From positions 558,001-622,000 of the forward strand of contig CAVRBT010000004.1 of assembly GCA_963719275.1 (NCBI GenBank): DNA of 64,000 bases. Reading direction: 5' to 3'. The position numbers and the translations under genes are program-made. The stretch is from AC-32 sp963719275. GTDB lineage: Bacteria; Actinomycetota; Thermoleophilia; Gaiellales; Gaiellaceae. The notes beneath the pieces were generated by a model. The model ran no database searches and was not told the DNA's origin. It saw only the letters and a list, made by a program, of their open reading frames with translations. Positions 35,147 to 44,244 of this stretch are shown here, in pieces. The stretch's first letter is position 1. Every line of letters starts with the position of its first letter.

Positions 35147-36621
35147 CGTTGGCGATTCTGAGACGCACCCGTGAATAGCCGTGTCAGCGGCCTGAGATCG
35201 TCCGCCTCGGCCAGGAACAGGAGGCGATCACCAACTCGCAGCTCAAGCGATCCGCCGGGACGGGTTGCGACCCCATCCCTGACCACGAGCGTGACCCACG
35301 CGTGCTCGCCGAGCGGGAGATCGCGGATTCTGTGTCCGGCTGCTCGCGAGCCTGCACCCACCTCGAATTCATGCGCAGGCTGTGGTTCTTCGCCGAGCCG
35401 GACCGAAAGCTCCCACGGGAGCAGGAGCCGCTCGCGCATCGGGATGTTGAGCGCCCGAGCGACACGTGGCACCAATGTCCCCTGGCCGACAACCGAGACG
35501 AGCACGACGACGAACACGACTCCATATACCCGCTCGGCCCCGGCGACTCGGCCGAGAACGGCGAACGCAGCCAGCAGGATCGGCACCGCCCCCTTCAAGC
35601 CGCTCCAGGTGATGAACGCTCGCTCCGCCCAGCTCAGCCGCGCCAAGCCGAGGGTCAGGAGAACGACCAGCGGCCGCGCGAGCAGAGCAAGGACAAGCGC
35701 GAGCACGATGCCTTCGAGCCAGACTCGCCCAGACAGCCCGGTGAGGTCGATTGTCAGGCCGAGCGCGACGAAGACGACGAGTTCGGCGAGGCTGGCGAGC
35801 GACGCAGAGAAACGCTCGATCTCCGCCTTGAAGGGTGTGCGCGCGTCGCCCAGGAACAGGCCGGCAATGAAGACAGCGAGGAAACCCGACCCATGGGCGA
35901 GCGAGGTCACTCCGTACAGCGAACCGGCGAGAACGAGCGCCAGCACCGGGTACAGACCTTCACTCGGGAGGCGCACCCTGCGAAGGACAGGCAGCAGGGC
36001 GAGTGCTCCCAGCAGGCCGAGCGCGGCACCGATCGACATCGCGAGCGCGAACTCGCGCACGACCACCCAAAACGAGGCATCGGCGTGAGTGGCGAGCTCG
36101 ATCATGCCGAGCATCAGCGCGATCCCGGCCGGATCGTTGACGCCCGCCTCACCCTCCAGCGTCGTTCCCGAACGCCCCGCCACCTCACGCCGGCCCAGCA
36201 CCGAGAACATGACGGCCGGATCAGTCGGCGCGACGGCGGCTCCGACTATCCCGGCAAGCATCCAATCGAAGCCCAGCACGTAGTGGGCGAGCACGGCGAC
36301 CAGCCCGGCAGTCGCGAACGTGCCGAGCAGACCGATGGAGAGGATCGGCCCAGCGGAGGCTCGGAACCGCCGCCAGCCAATGTCGATGCCGCCATTGAAG
36401 AGGATCACGATCAACGCAACCACCGCGATCCGCTCGACCGTCCTGATCGGGACGGCCTGGTACACGCCCGGCCAAACGTCGGAGACGGCTGCGGCGGCGA
36501 CCAGGAAGACCGCCGGGGCGGGCACCGGGTAGCGCTGGGTCAGCCTTGTTGAGAGGACGGCGAGCGCGAACCCCGCGGTGACCAGGAGGATGGTGGTTGC
36601 GAAGTCGGCGATCTCGGTCAT
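35143..36621 (-). CDS. CPA1-type K+/H+ or Na+/H+ antiporter with TrkA-C domain
   Basis: This 492-residue transporter has about 12-13 transmembrane helices. Motifs: VILFNGGIDIGWRRFRASAG, GAAVAPTDPAVMFSVLGRRE (ion-binding TDP), TTLEGEAGVNDPAGIALMLG (the ND motif of CPA1) and ITWSGLKGAVPILLAAFAVL. A C-terminal RCK_C/TrkA-C domain (about 410-485, RIRDLPLGEHAWVTLVVRDG) is the NhaP2/CvrA architecture, implicated in K+/H+ exchange and regulation by nucleotides. It is inserted in the inner membrane. The start is ATG 36621. It overlaps the following secreted-protein gene by 4 bases. Confidence 0.92.
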   Translation of the reverse strand: MTEIADFATTILLVTAGFALAVLSTRLTQRYPVPAPAVFLVAAAAVSDVWPGVYQAVPIRTVERIAVVALIVILFNGGIDIGWRRFRASAGPILSIGLLGTFATAGLVAVLAHYVLGFDWMLAGIVGAAVAPTDPAVMFSVLGRREVAGRSGTTLEGEAGVNDPAGIALMLGMIELATHADASFWVVVREFALAMSIGAALGLLGALALLPVLRRVRLPSEGLYPVLALVLAGSLYGVTSLAHGSGFLAVFIAGLFLGDARTPFKAEIERFSASLASLAELVVFVALGLTIDLTGLSGRVWLEGIVLALVLALLARPLVVLLTLGLARLSWAERAFITWSGLKGAVPILLAAFAVLGRVAGAERVYGVVFVVVLVSVVGQGTLVPRVARALNIPMRERLLLPWELSVRLGEEPQPAHEFEVGAGSRAAGHRIRDLPLGEHAWVTLVVRDGVATRPGGSLELRVGDRLLFLAEADDLRPLTRLFTGASQNRQR

Positions 36622-36993
36622 GGCAAGACACCGCCGACCAGACTTCCCGGCACTCCTCTAAGGCTCGGACCCTACCAGCCCATCGTCCCGAATCCTTGGG
36701 CGGCGCCTTCTCGGGCCGCCGAGTCGCTGAACCGCGACCTCGCCGCAGCGGAGTCGCTCGTCGACCTCGACGAACTGGTCGACCGCTCGAAAGGGCGCCT
36801 TGCCGAGCGCGTGGTCGGGGTCGTCAGGCGGCGCCGCCACCCGCTTGCCGCGCTCCACTACAGGTCATGTGTTCTAGACCTCGTACCCGCCGAAGCGTGT
36901 CCTACAGTTGCTGTTGAAGGTGACGGTGCTCGCTCACAAGAACCGCCTGTTCGGGCTGATGGCGTCTTACCAAACGACAGCCACGGGAGCGTG
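36622..36993. other. intergenic region with a degraded coding look
   Basis: This 372-base stretch carries the upstream region of the antiporter. A plus-strand open frame gives LNRDLAAAESLVDLDELVDR followed by SKGRLAERVVGVVRRRR, which looks like real helical protein but has no start and no recognisable family. I treat it as a remnant. Confidence 0.35.
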
Positions 36994-37209
36994 ATGCCGA
37001 TGAACAAGGCACGTGAGCAACAGCAGCCGTCCGCAAGCCTGATCACCCCAACCGCTTGGGCCGCAGCCGCGCTCGCTGCGATCGCAGTCGTCGGGATGCT
37101 CGCAGCCCCCTCGCTTCTTCCGATCTGGATCATCCTCCTGGTGCTCGGGATCGCAGCCGTACCGCAGGCGGCCCTTCACGCACGACAGGAGCGCCGGGAG
37201 CAGCTTTGA
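36994..37209 (+). CDS. small two-helix membrane protein
   Basis: A 71-residue frame from ATG 36994, with a GGGAG nearby. It begins MPMNKAREQQQPSASLITP, then has two hydrophobic segments (WAAAALAAIAVVGMLAAP and IWIILLVLGIAAVPQAAL) and a basic tail. The family is unknown. It converges on the aquaporin gene, 46 bases apart. Confidence 0.5.
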   Translation: MPMNKAREQQQPSASLITPTAWAAAALAAIAVVGMLAAPSLLPIWIILLVLGIAAVPQAALHARQERREQL

Positions 37210-37255
37210 TGAACGCCGCCGGGCGGAGACGATCCAGCCTGCGGAACCGGTCTCG

Positions 37256-38005
37256 CTAACGACCCTCGGACGCCGCGTCGCTTTGCGGGACGCCGCCGGT
37301 CGCCCGAATCGTCTCCGGTTCGTCCACGCGAGCCGGGCCGAACAGCACCCAGATTGCTCCTCCGATCGCGCCTCCGACGAGCGGCCCGACCAGGTAGATC
37401 CAGACGTCGCCGAAGTCCCAGTTGTAGATCACCGGGTCGAGTGACCTCGCCGGGTTGAACGAGCCTCCCGAGGCCGGGCCGATCGCGTCCGCCGCCGTGA
37501 AAATGAAGAGCCCGATCAGCAGCGGCGCCATGACGCCTTTCCAGGGCGCACGGTCGTCTGTCGCGACCGTGCAGATCACGATGACGAACAGACCAGTCGC
37601 AATCAGCTCGAGCACAAGCGCGCCTCCGCTCGAGATGCCGACTCCGGGAGCAGTGTCGAGCGAGTCGACCGCACGCTCCGAGTACACCGCGGCCACGGCG
37701 AGAACGGCGACGAACCCTCCGACGAGCTGGGCAGCCCAATAAGGGACTACCTCCTTCGGCGGGAACTTCCGGGCTACGGCAAGCCCGAGGGAAACGGCGG
37801 GGTTGAAGTGGCCCCCGGAGAGGTGTCCGAGCGCCGTGATCGCAAGCGCGAGGCCGAGGCCAAACGCGAACGCGATCCCGAGACTGCTGATTGCCCCGCC
37901 CCCGATGTCGACCGAAACGGCGATCGCGTTGAAGCCGAGGAAGAAGAAGAGAAACGTGCCGAGTGCCTCAGCTGCGAGGCGCAGCCCGAGCGATGAAGAG
38001 TCCAC
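37256..38005 (-). CDS. MIP-family aquaporin/aquaglyceroporin in the arsenite operon
   Basis: This 249-residue channel has six transmembrane helices and both NPA boxes: SGGHFNPAVSLGLAVARKF and GPASGGSFNPARSLDPVIYN. The GTG start at 38005 has GGAGGT seven bases upstream. It follows acr3 by 89 bases on the same strand. In Sinorhizobium an aquaglyceroporin (AqpS) replaces an efflux pump in an ars operon, so here it could carry arsenite or methylated arsenicals; water or glycerol transport is the alternative. The aromatic/arginine filter Arg follows the second NPA (NPAR). The longer frame upstream is spurious. Confidence 0.9.
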   Translation of the reverse strand: MDSSSLGLRLAAEALGTFLFFFLGFNAIAVSVDIGGGAISSLGIAFAFGLGLALAITALGHLSGGHFNPAVSLGLAVARKFPPKEVVPYWAAQLVGGFVAVLAVAAVYSERAVDSLDTAPGVGISSGGALVLELIATGLFVIVICTVATDDRAPWKGVMAPLLIGLFIFTAADAIGPASGGSFNPARSLDPVIYNWDFGDVWIYLVGPLVGGAIGGAIWVLFGPARVDEPETIRATGGVPQSDAASEGR

Positions 38006-38094
38006 CTCACCTACCTCCTTTGCCGCGACCACCAGCCGGCGCTGTTCACGCGAGCATATGCCCACTCGCGTCGGGCGTGCGAGCGATGGCCGGC

Positions 38095-39228
38095 TCAGCG
38101 GGAGCTGGCCGCAACGAGGCGCTGGTCGTCGCGCCAGAATCTCCGCGCCCACAGTGCGACGTACACGAGCGCGACCAGCACCGGCACCTCGATCAGGGGC
38201 CCGACAACGCCTGCGAGCGCCTCCCCCGAGGTGGCGCCGAAGACTCCGACCGCTACGGCGATCGCGAGCTCGAAGTCGTTCGAGGCGACGGTGAAGCCCA
38301 TGCTCGCCGTCTGCGGATACGGGAGGCCGACCAGCTTGCCGATCACAAAGCCGGCGACCCACATGACGCCGAAGTAGCAGAGGAGCGGCAGCGCGATGCG
38401 GGCGACGTCGACCGGTTCGGCCGTGATCTTCTCGCCCTGGATCGCGAACAGCACGACGATCGTGAAGAGCAGACCGTAAAGCGTGATCGGGCCGATCCGA
38501 GGCAGGAACTGCGTGTCGTACCACTCGCGGCCCTTGCGCTTCAGTCCGATCCGGCGCGTCAGGAACCCGGCCGCGAGCGGGAGGCCGAGGAAGATCAGCA
38601 CGGTCTTCGCTACCTCCCAGATCCCGACCTCGAATCCCTGCGTGTCGAGGCCGAGCCAGCCGGGGAGCACGGTCAGGTAGAAGTAGCCGAGCAGCGAGTA
38701 GGCGGCGACCTGGAAGAGCGCGTTGAAGACGACCAGCAGTGCGGTGCGGTCGCGGTCGCCCCTCGCGATGTCGTTCCAGATCAGCACCATCGCGATGCAG
38801 CGGGCGAGCCCGACGATGATCACGCCGGTGCGGTAGGCGGGCTGATCGGCGAGGAAGAGCCACGCAAGCGTGAACATGAACAGCGGGCCGACGATCCACG
38901 AGAGGAAGAGCGACCAGCCGAAGAAGGCGCGGTCTGAGACGCCGTCGTGCTTCATGCGGCCGAGCTCCTCGTAGCGGACCTTTGCGAGCACGGGATACAT
39001 CATCAGCAGGAGGCCGAGGGCGATCGGCAGCGACACGGTCCCGACCTGCAGCCGGTCCAGGCCGTTGTTCAGGGACGGGATGAGTCGACCGAAGCCGAGA
39101 CCGGCGGCCATCGCGAGACCGATCCAGAGCGGCAGGAAGCGGTCGAGGATCGAAAGCCTCTGCAGTACTGTGCTGTCTGCCTCCGACGGGGCCGTTGGCG
39201 GACGGTGAAGGGTTTCAGTTGCAGCCAC
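38095..39228 (-). CDS. acr3: Acr3-type arsenite efflux transporter
   Basis: This 377-residue BART-superfamily membrane protein has about ten helices and exports As(OH)3 with proton antiport. Characteristic segments: YPVLAKVRYEELGRMKHDG, FLSWIVGPLFMFTLAWLFLA, LARCIAMVLIWNDIARGDRD with the conserved essential Cys, FNALFQVAAYSLLGYFYLTV and MGFTVASNDFELAIAVAVGV. It overlaps the arsR stop by 14 bases, so expression is coupled. The start at GTG/ATG 39228 fits. Confidence 0.95.
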   Translation of the reverse strand: MAATETLHRPPTAPSEADSTVLQRLSILDRFLPLWIGLAMAAGLGFGRLIPSLNNGLDRLQVGTVSLPIALGLLLMMYPVLAKVRYEELGRMKHDGVSDRAFFGWSLFLSWIVGPLFMFTLAWLFLADQPAYRTGVIIVGLARCIAMVLIWNDIARGDRDRTALLVVFNALFQVAAYSLLGYFYLTVLPGWLGLDTQGFEVGIWEVAKTVLIFLGLPLAAGFLTRRIGLKRKGREWYDTQFLPRIGPITLYGLLFTIVVLFAIQGEKITAEPVDVARIALPLLCYFGVMWVAGFVIGKLVGLPYPQTASMGFTVASNDFELAIAVAVGVFGATSGEALAGVVGPLIEVPVLVALVYVALWARRFWRDDQRLVAASSR

Positions 39229-39541
39229 TGAAGTCGACCTCGACCGCCTCGTCGAGCATTAGCCCGACGAGCTCGTGCAGCTCGTCCAAGCGTGCCCGGC
39301 TCGCGCAATAGCAGGTGCGCAAGCCTTCGATGTCTCCGACGATCAGCCCGGCGTCTCTGAGCACCTTCAGGTGCTGTGAGACGGTTGCCTGGGCGAGGTC
39401 GAGCTGGTCGACGAGTTGGCCGCAGTAGCAGGCGTCGTGGGTCAGCAGCAGCCGGATGATCCGGACGCGCGCCGGATGACCTAACGCCTTGGCGAGTAGG
39501 GCGACCTCCTGCTCGACCGTCGTCTCCAGCGACAGGGTCAC
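39215..39541 (-). CDS. arsR: ArsR-family metalloregulatory repressor
   Basis: This 108-residue winged-helix repressor has the recognition helix in QATVSQHLKVLRDAGLIVGD. Cysteines C38 and C40 (HDACYCGQLVD), C77 and C79 (GLRTCYCASR) and C107 give several thiol sets for As(III) or Sb(III) sensing; CYC at the start of the alpha-3 region is close to the classical CVC site. The GTG start overlaps the stop of the upstream DUF2180 gene (GTGA). It should bind the palindrome 39799-39821 ahead of the operon and be released by arsenite. Confidence 0.93.
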   Translation of the reverse strand: MTLSLETTVEQEVALLAKALGHPARVRIIRLLLTHDACYCGQLVDQLDLAQATVSQHLKVLRDAGLIVGDIEGLRTCYCASRARLDELHELVGLMLDEAVEVDFSGCN

Positions 39542-39768
39542 GAGGCACTCGCGGCGGCGTGGTTGCGGCCGGCAGCGGCGATACCAGCCGGGACGCCTCG
39601 CATGGGCGGCACGCGCGGGATCTCGTGCATGCAGGCGTAGTGGGTGCCGCCTACCGTGAACGCGTGGGCTTCAGCGAGGTGGTCGAAGCAGAGTCCAACC
39701 CCGCAGTGCTGGCAGACGCCAACAGCCGGGATGGTGTCGTTCACCTTTGCGCACTCGTAGCAGTTCAT
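39538..39768 (-). CDS. DUF2180-type zinc-ribbon protein
   Basis: This 76-residue protein starts MNCYECAKVNDTIPAVGVCQ, then HCGVGLCFDHLAEA and THYACMHEIPRVPP. The CxxC...CxxC...C pattern makes a small zinc-binding fold. DUF2180 proteins often accompany ArsR/Acr3 loci in actinobacteria; a metallochaperone or As-binding role is only a guess. It is the first gene of the operon, 30 bases downstream of the ArsR operator, and its stop overlaps the arsR start. Confidence 0.8.
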   Translation of the reverse strand: MNCYECAKVNDTIPAVGVCQHCGVGLCFDHLAEAHAFTVGGTHYACMHEIPRVPPMRGVPAGIAAAGRNHAAASAS

Positions 39769-39798
39769 GGATACGCCTCCTCGAGTCCATTGGGACTC

Positions 39799-39821
39799 AT
39801 CGTTGATCGCAGATCAACGAT
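39799..39821 (-). promoter_or_regulatory. ArsR operator palindrome
   Basis: ATCGTTGATC (39799-39808), GCA, GATCAACGAT (39812-39821) is a perfect 10-bp inverted repeat just upstream of the first ars gene. It contains the TTGAT/ATCAA half-sites typical of ArsR operators. A second inverted repeat, GAGTCC/GGACTC (39783-39798), lies between it and the start codon and could be an mRNA hairpin. Confidence 0.8.
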
Positions 39822-39955
39822 CACCCAGCTTGCGGCCGGCGGCATCCGCATAGGCGCGTATCAGCTCTGCCACGAAATACCTACGACACGGCGGTGGCTA
39901 CGAACCCGCGTCCGCAGCACGTTTCCCGGACCGCCGGAGGCTCGTGACGGGACGA

Positions 39956-39991
39956 GGAGGGCCCGCGTGCAAACGGGCCCTCCTTCCTTCT
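39956..39991. terminator. intrinsic terminator near the S8 protease
   Basis: GGAGGGCCCG (39956-39965) and CGGGCCCTCC (39974-39983) form a perfect 10-bp stem, with TTCCTTCT after it on the plus strand. It lies 14 bases past the stop of the minus-strand S8 protease gene. It probably ends that gene, although the T-rich side is on the other strand. Confidence 0.6.
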
Positions 39992-40004
39992 GGTTCTCGA
40001 GAGC

Positions 40005-41456
40005 TCAGCCGCTCACAGCGCTGAGCGCGTTGACCTGACCGTGCCCGTAGAAGCCGTTGTAGCCCCCACCGCCATCACAGACCGCGAGGTAGTTGAACGG
40101 CGGTCCGGGGTTGAAGGGGTTGGGCGGGCAGGCCTGTGGGTCCGCCGTGCGGTCAAGCAACGCCTGGACCGCGCCTGAACTCATCTTCCCGTGCGCGGAG
40201 ATGGCGAGCGCCGCGACGCCGGCCGCGTGGGGCGAGGCCATCGACGTCCCCTGGGCGAAGGCATAACGGTTGCCAGGATACGTCGAGAGGACGGTCCCCC
40301 GCGGAGCCGCTGTCGTGCGCTGGAAGCGCGAGTCGCCGCCGGGGGCGACAACCTGCGCGACGCCGACGCCGTAGCTCGAGTAGTAGGACTTCTGCATGAG
40401 GTTGCCGTTCGCCGTCACGCCGATCACGCCCGGGATCTCGACCGGGATGACGACGCAGGCGTTGGTCACGTCACGCGTGAGCGGCGTCGAATCGTCGGGG
40501 CTGATCGTGTCCACGTTCTGCTTCGAGAGGTCCTTGTTCTCGTTCCCCTGCGCAGCGACGACGGTCACGCCCTGCCGCATGGCGTAGCGAATCGCCCGCT
40601 GCTCGGCTTTCCAGATCGCCCGCTGGCCCGGGTCGTTGCGGCAGTTGAAGAGCCAGGGGTCGGCGAAGTAGCTGTTGTTCGTCACGTCGACGTGGTGCGA
40701 GCCCGCCCACATGAACGAGCAGATCACGGCCTCCGGGAAGAAGTAGCCGTCGGCGTTACCCGCCTTGATCCCGGCGATCTTGACGTTGGGAGCGACTCCG
40801 ACGATGCCGATGCCGTTCCTGGCAGCGGCGATCGTGCCGGCCGTGTGGGTGCCGTGGCCGTTGTCATCGTTCCAGGCGGCCGGAGTGGTATCCGGCACGC
40901 CGCTCACACACGACACGCTGTCTGCGAAGTCGACGTTCGCCGCCAGATCAGGGTGGGTGTAGTCGAGCCCGGTGTCGATGTCGCCGACGACCACCGAGGG
41001 GCTACCGCCGTTGATCGCTCGAGCCTCGGGGGCGTGGATCTGAACCATGTCCCATTGCTGTGACGACAGAGGGTCGTCACCAGGAGCCGGCGTGCTGTCC
41101 GGGAGCGGCTGGCCCGCGTCGAGGAGGGTCATCTCCTCGTCGCTCAGGCGGGTCGCGAACTGACCGGTCGCCGAGACTCCCTCGACCCCTTGTGCGGTCG
41201 ACAGCGTGCTCGCGAACGAGGCGCTGTCCGAGCGGGCGATCGCGACCCCGATCTGGTCGTAGCTGTAGACGAGCGCGCCGCCTGCGCCCTCGATCGTGCT
41301 TGCGGCGTTCTCCGGAACTGCAGACTGGTTGTAGAGGACGATGTAGGTATCGGCCGCGCCGGCGCGGGCGCCCGACGACGTGATCGCGATGGCAAGCGCC
41401 GCGGCCATCCCGGCCAGCGCCGCCAGCACGCCGAACCGGACGAATCTCCTGCTCAC
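40005..41456 (-). CDS. secreted subtilisin-like (S8) serine protease
   Basis: This 483-residue exoenzyme has a signal peptide (about 1-36, RFGVLAALAGMAAALAIAI). A propeptide inhibitor domain follows (about 37-125, TYIVLYNQSAVPENAASTIE). The catalytic domain contains the triad: Asp in VVVGDIDTGLDYTHPD, His in NDDNGHGTHTAGTIAAARN and Ser in QGTSMASPHAAGVAALAI. Asn of the oxyanion hole is in VVAAQGNENKDL. Several cysteines may form disulfides. I start at GTG 41456, with GGGAGAG upstream; a longer frame adds 22 residues before the signal peptide. It stands alone, divergent from the LuxR-type regulator. Confidence 0.92.
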   Translation of the reverse strand: MSRRFVRFGVLAALAGMAAALAIAITSSGARAGAADTYIVLYNQSAVPENAASTIEGAGGALVYSYDQIGVAIARSDSASFASTLSTAQGVEGVSATGQFATRLSDEEMTLLDAGQPLPDSTPAPGDDPLSSQQWDMVQIHAPEARAINGGSPSVVVGDIDTGLDYTHPDLAANVDFADSVSCVSGVPDTTPAAWNDDNGHGTHTAGTIAAARNGIGIVGVAPNVKIAGIKAGNADGYFFPEAVICSFMWAGSHHVDVTNNSYFADPWLFNCRNDPGQRAIWKAEQRAIRYAMRQGVTVVAAQGNENKDLSKQNVDTISPDDSTPLTRDVTNACVVIPVEIPGVIGVTANGNLMQKSYYSSYGVGVAQVVAPGGDSRFQRTTAAPRGTVLSTYPGNRYAFAQGTSMASPHAAGVAALAISAHGKMSSGAVQALLDRTADPQACPPNPFNPGPPFNYLAVCDGGGGYNGFYGHGQVNALSAVSG

Positions 41457-41820
41457 GGTCTCTCCCCTCTCTTGACCCACTGTTGTCTCGGGAACCCTCC
41501 AAGCCCATTGCCCCGGTGTCAAGCGGGCTCGGAATCCGCCGCCCGAACGACAAATCCGAGGCGGCGTGGCGAAAGCGCTCGGACCTGGCTAGAACCTGAC
41601 TCGGCCGGGCAACGTTTCGTGATGAGCAACCTCGGCTCCGATCAGAAACCCCGCCCGAGCCGAGCTCCGCTCCTTAGGAGAGGCGCAGAGGAGAGGCGGA
41701 AGGGAGGAGGAGGAGGAGAGAGAGAGTTCCAGAAAGACGCCGGAGTTCCAAGAAAGCGCCGCGATTGGCCCGTTGCCCTCGCCACTTGCACTGAGTAGGG
41801 CGGGCGATCACGATCCAGGA
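41457..41820. other. divergent intergenic region with a polypurine tract
   Basis: These 364 bases separate the S8 protease (minus) and the LuxR-type regulator (plus) and must hold both promoters. Positions 41676-41730 are almost entirely A and G on the plus strand (about 55 bases with few interruptions, including GGAGGAGGAGGAGAGAGAGA). No coding sequence is visible. An imperfect GAGGCGG/CCGCC pair occurs near 41528-41566. Confidence 0.55.
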
Positions 41821-44244
41821 ATGGCCACTGCGGCGCGGTCGAACCTGCTCGAGCGGGAGGACGAGCTCGCCGTGCTCGAGGCGTCCCTCTCCGAGGTATG
41901 CGCAGGGTCCGGACGTCTCGTGCTCGTCGCAGGCGAGGCGGGCGTCGGCAAGAGCGCTCTCGTGAGGAGTTTCTGCGCGGAGGTGGCGGAGAGCACGCAT
42001 GTGCTCACGGCTGCGTGCGATCCGCTCTTCATGCCGCGCCCGCTGGGACCGTTCGTCGACGTCGCGCGGGCGATCGGCGGGACGTTCGACGACCTCGTTC
42101 GCAGCAATCCGAATCCGTACAGCCTCGCGGACTCGCTCGTCGAGGAGCTCACGCGGACATCTCCCACGATCGTCGTGCTGGAAGACGTCCACTGGGCGGA
42201 CGAGGGCACGCTCGACGTCATTCGTTTCGTCGCCGGCAGGATCGAACGGCTTGATGCGCTCCTCGTCGCGACGTATCGCGATGACGAGCTCGGCAGGACC
42301 CACCCGCTTCGCGTCGTCCTCGGAAGCTTGGCCACGGTTCCCGGGATCCGCCGCGTCAGGGTGCGGCCGCTGTCGCGCGGCGCTGTCGGCGTACTCGCCG
42401 AACCGTACTCCGCAGATGCCGACGACCTTTACCGGCTGACCTCGGGGAACCCTTTCTTCGTCACCGAGGTGCTCGCGTCGCTTCCCGATCAGGTGCCGGA
42501 GACCGTTCGAGACGCCGTCCTCGCACGTGCCGCGCAGCTCAGCGCTGACGCAAGGCCGCTCCTCGACGCCCTGTCCGTCCTTCCGTCCGGCGCCGACGCC
42601 GGCTTGATCGAAGCGCTCGCACGTCCCTCCGCAGATCTTCTTGCCGACACCATCGCCTCGGGAATGCTGACGACCCGGAACGGAGTGCTGTTTTTCCGAC
42701 ACGAGCTCGCACGCCTGACGGTGGAGGATGCGGTGCCGCTCGCCCGCCGAGTCGACCTGCACCGGGCCGCACTCGCGGAGCTTGAAGCAAGGCCCGCCGA
42801 GGAACACGACCTGGCGCGACTCGCGCACCACGCCGAGGCAGCGGGCAACGCCGCCGCCGTGCTCCGGTACGGTCCACGCGCCGCCGAGCAGGCGTCTGCA
42901 CTCGGAGCGCACCGGGAGGCCGCAGGTCAGTACAGGCGAACGCTGCGCTACGCGGACGGGCTCCCCCTCGCGCGACGCGCCTCGCTGCTCGAGGCCTATT
43001 CGGGCGAGTGCCACCTGACCGACGAGGCGGACGAAGTGATCGCGGCACTCCGGTCAGCAGCGGAGGCGTACCGCGCGCTCGGTGACCGCTTGAAGGAGGG
43101 TGCGACGCTGGGCCGACTGGCGACCATCCTGTGGTGCCCCGGGCGAGGCGCCGAGGGACGACGGGTCGGGCTCGACTGCGTGACGCTGCTCGAGACGCTG
43201 GGCCCAACGACCGAGCTCGCCTACGCCTACGATCGGATGGCCTTCCTCACGCGCATGAACGCCGATCTCGAGAGCGCAGAAGGCTGGTCGAGCAAGGCCA
43301 CGTCCCTCGCCGAAAAGGTCGGCGACGCGGACGCCATCGAATGGACGAGCGGCGGTCGCGAGCTCCTCGAGGTCATGTCCGGATCGAGCGCTGCAGTCGC
43401 GAGCTACCGGCGTCGCGCAGATAGGGCCCGCAGGCACGGAGAAGTTCGCAAGCTCGTGGACATCCTCGACGCGCTCGTGCTCTCGCTGATTCCCTACCAC
43501 GGGTACACGCTGTCGCGCGGACACATCGAGGAGGGTGTCACCCTCAGCCGCGGATGCGGGCACGAGCTCGCGCACGTGTACTTCCTCGCCCACCGAGCTC
43601 GCCTCGAGCTCGACCAGGGACAGTGGGAAGACGCCGCCGATACTGCGGAGTTCGTGCTCGGCGAGCGCCTCGTCTCAACGTTTCCGCGTACGCTCGCGCT
43701 GGTCACACTCGCACTCGTGCGAGCGCGGCGCGGCGACCCCGACGTCTGGACTTTGCTCGACGAGGCGCGCGACCTCGCGGACTCCACCGGCGAGCTCCCA
43801 CGAATGGCTCCAGTCGCGGCAGCGCGCGGCGAGGCAGCGTGGCTGACGGGCCGAAGCGATGCGGTCGCGCAGGAAACCGACACCGTCTTTGGGCGCGCCG
43901 TGTCGCGGCCGGTGCCCTGGGCGCTCGGCGAGCTCGCCGTCATTCGGCGGCGCGCCGGAATCGAGGATGACGTTCCCGAGCGGCTTCCCGAGCCGCACAA
44001 GCACCAGATTGCGGGGCGGTGGCAGGAAGCCGCGACCGCGTGGAGCGAGCTCGGCCACCCTTACGAGGCCGCTCTCGCGCTCGGCGAGGGAGACGAGGCA
44101 GCCCAACGACGGGCCCTGGAGGAGCTCCGCTCGCTCGGAGCCGGACCGGCTGCCCGGATCGGGGCACGATGCCTCCGCGAGGCCGGGCTTCGAGGAATAC
44201 CGCTCGGACCCGAACCTCGACGAGAACGAATCCCGCCGGATTGA
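41821..44244 (+). CDS. LuxR-type ATPase regulator, ATPase and repeat part
   Basis: This 807-residue protein starts at ATG 41821. The AAA-type ATPase domain (about 8-260) has LVLVAGEAGVGKSALVRSF (Walker A) and TIVVLEDVHWADEGTLDVIR (Walker B), followed by LLVATYRDDELGRTHPLR and LYRLTSGNPFFVTEVLAS. TPR-like helical repeats fill the rest. This is the LAL/MalT-like STAND architecture, except that the C-terminal LuxR HTH is not in this frame; it lies immediately downstream in the +1-shifted frame (44241-44435). Either a frameshift near 44210-44235 broke one gene or the two parts are coupled through the TTGA overlap. The ligand is unknown. Confidence 0.8.
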   Translation: MATAARSNLLEREDELAVLEASLSEVCAGSGRLVLVAGEAGVGKSALVRSFCAEVAESTHVLTAACDPLFMPRPLGPFVDVARAIGGTFDDLVRSNPNPYSLADSLVEELTRTSPTIVVLEDVHWADEGTLDVIRFVAGRIERLDALLVATYRDDELGRTHPLRVVLGSLATVPGIRRVRVRPLSRGAVGVLAEPYSADADDLYRLTSGNPFFVTEVLASLPDQVPETVRDAVLARAAQLSADARPLLDALSVLPSGADAGLIEALARPSADLLADTIASGMLTTRNGVLFFRHELARLTVEDAVPLARRVDLHRAALAELEARPAEEHDLARLAHHAEAAGNAAAVLRYGPRAAEQASALGAHREAAGQYRRTLRYADGLPLARRASLLEAYSGECHLTDEADEVIAALRSAAEAYRALGDRLKEGATLGRLATILWCPGRGAEGRRVGLDCVTLLETLGPTTELAYAYDRMAFLTRMNADLESAEGWSSKATSLAEKVGDADAIEWTSGGRELLEVMSGSSAAVASYRRRADRARRHGEVRKLVDILDALVLSLIPYHGYTLSRGHIEEGVTLSRGCGHELAHVYFLAHRARLELDQGQWEDAADTAEFVLGERLVSTFPRTLALVTLALVRARRGDPDVWTLLDEARDLADSTGELPRMAPVAAARGEAAWLTGRSDAVAQETDTVFGRAVSRPVPWALGELAVIRRRAGIEDDVPERLPEPHKHQIAGRWQEAATAWSELGHPYEAALALGEGDEAAQRRALEELRSLGAGPAARIGARCLREAGLRGIPLGPEPRRERIPPD

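Noticed and set aside
37963..38937. 324-codon plus-strand frame opposite acr3
   Set aside because: Aspartate/arginine-rich antisense shadow of a well-defined membrane protein.
39783..39798. GAGTCC/GGACTC repeat as a second ArsR site
   Set aside because: It lacks the ATCAA/TTGAT half-sites; more likely an mRNA hairpin near the first start codon.
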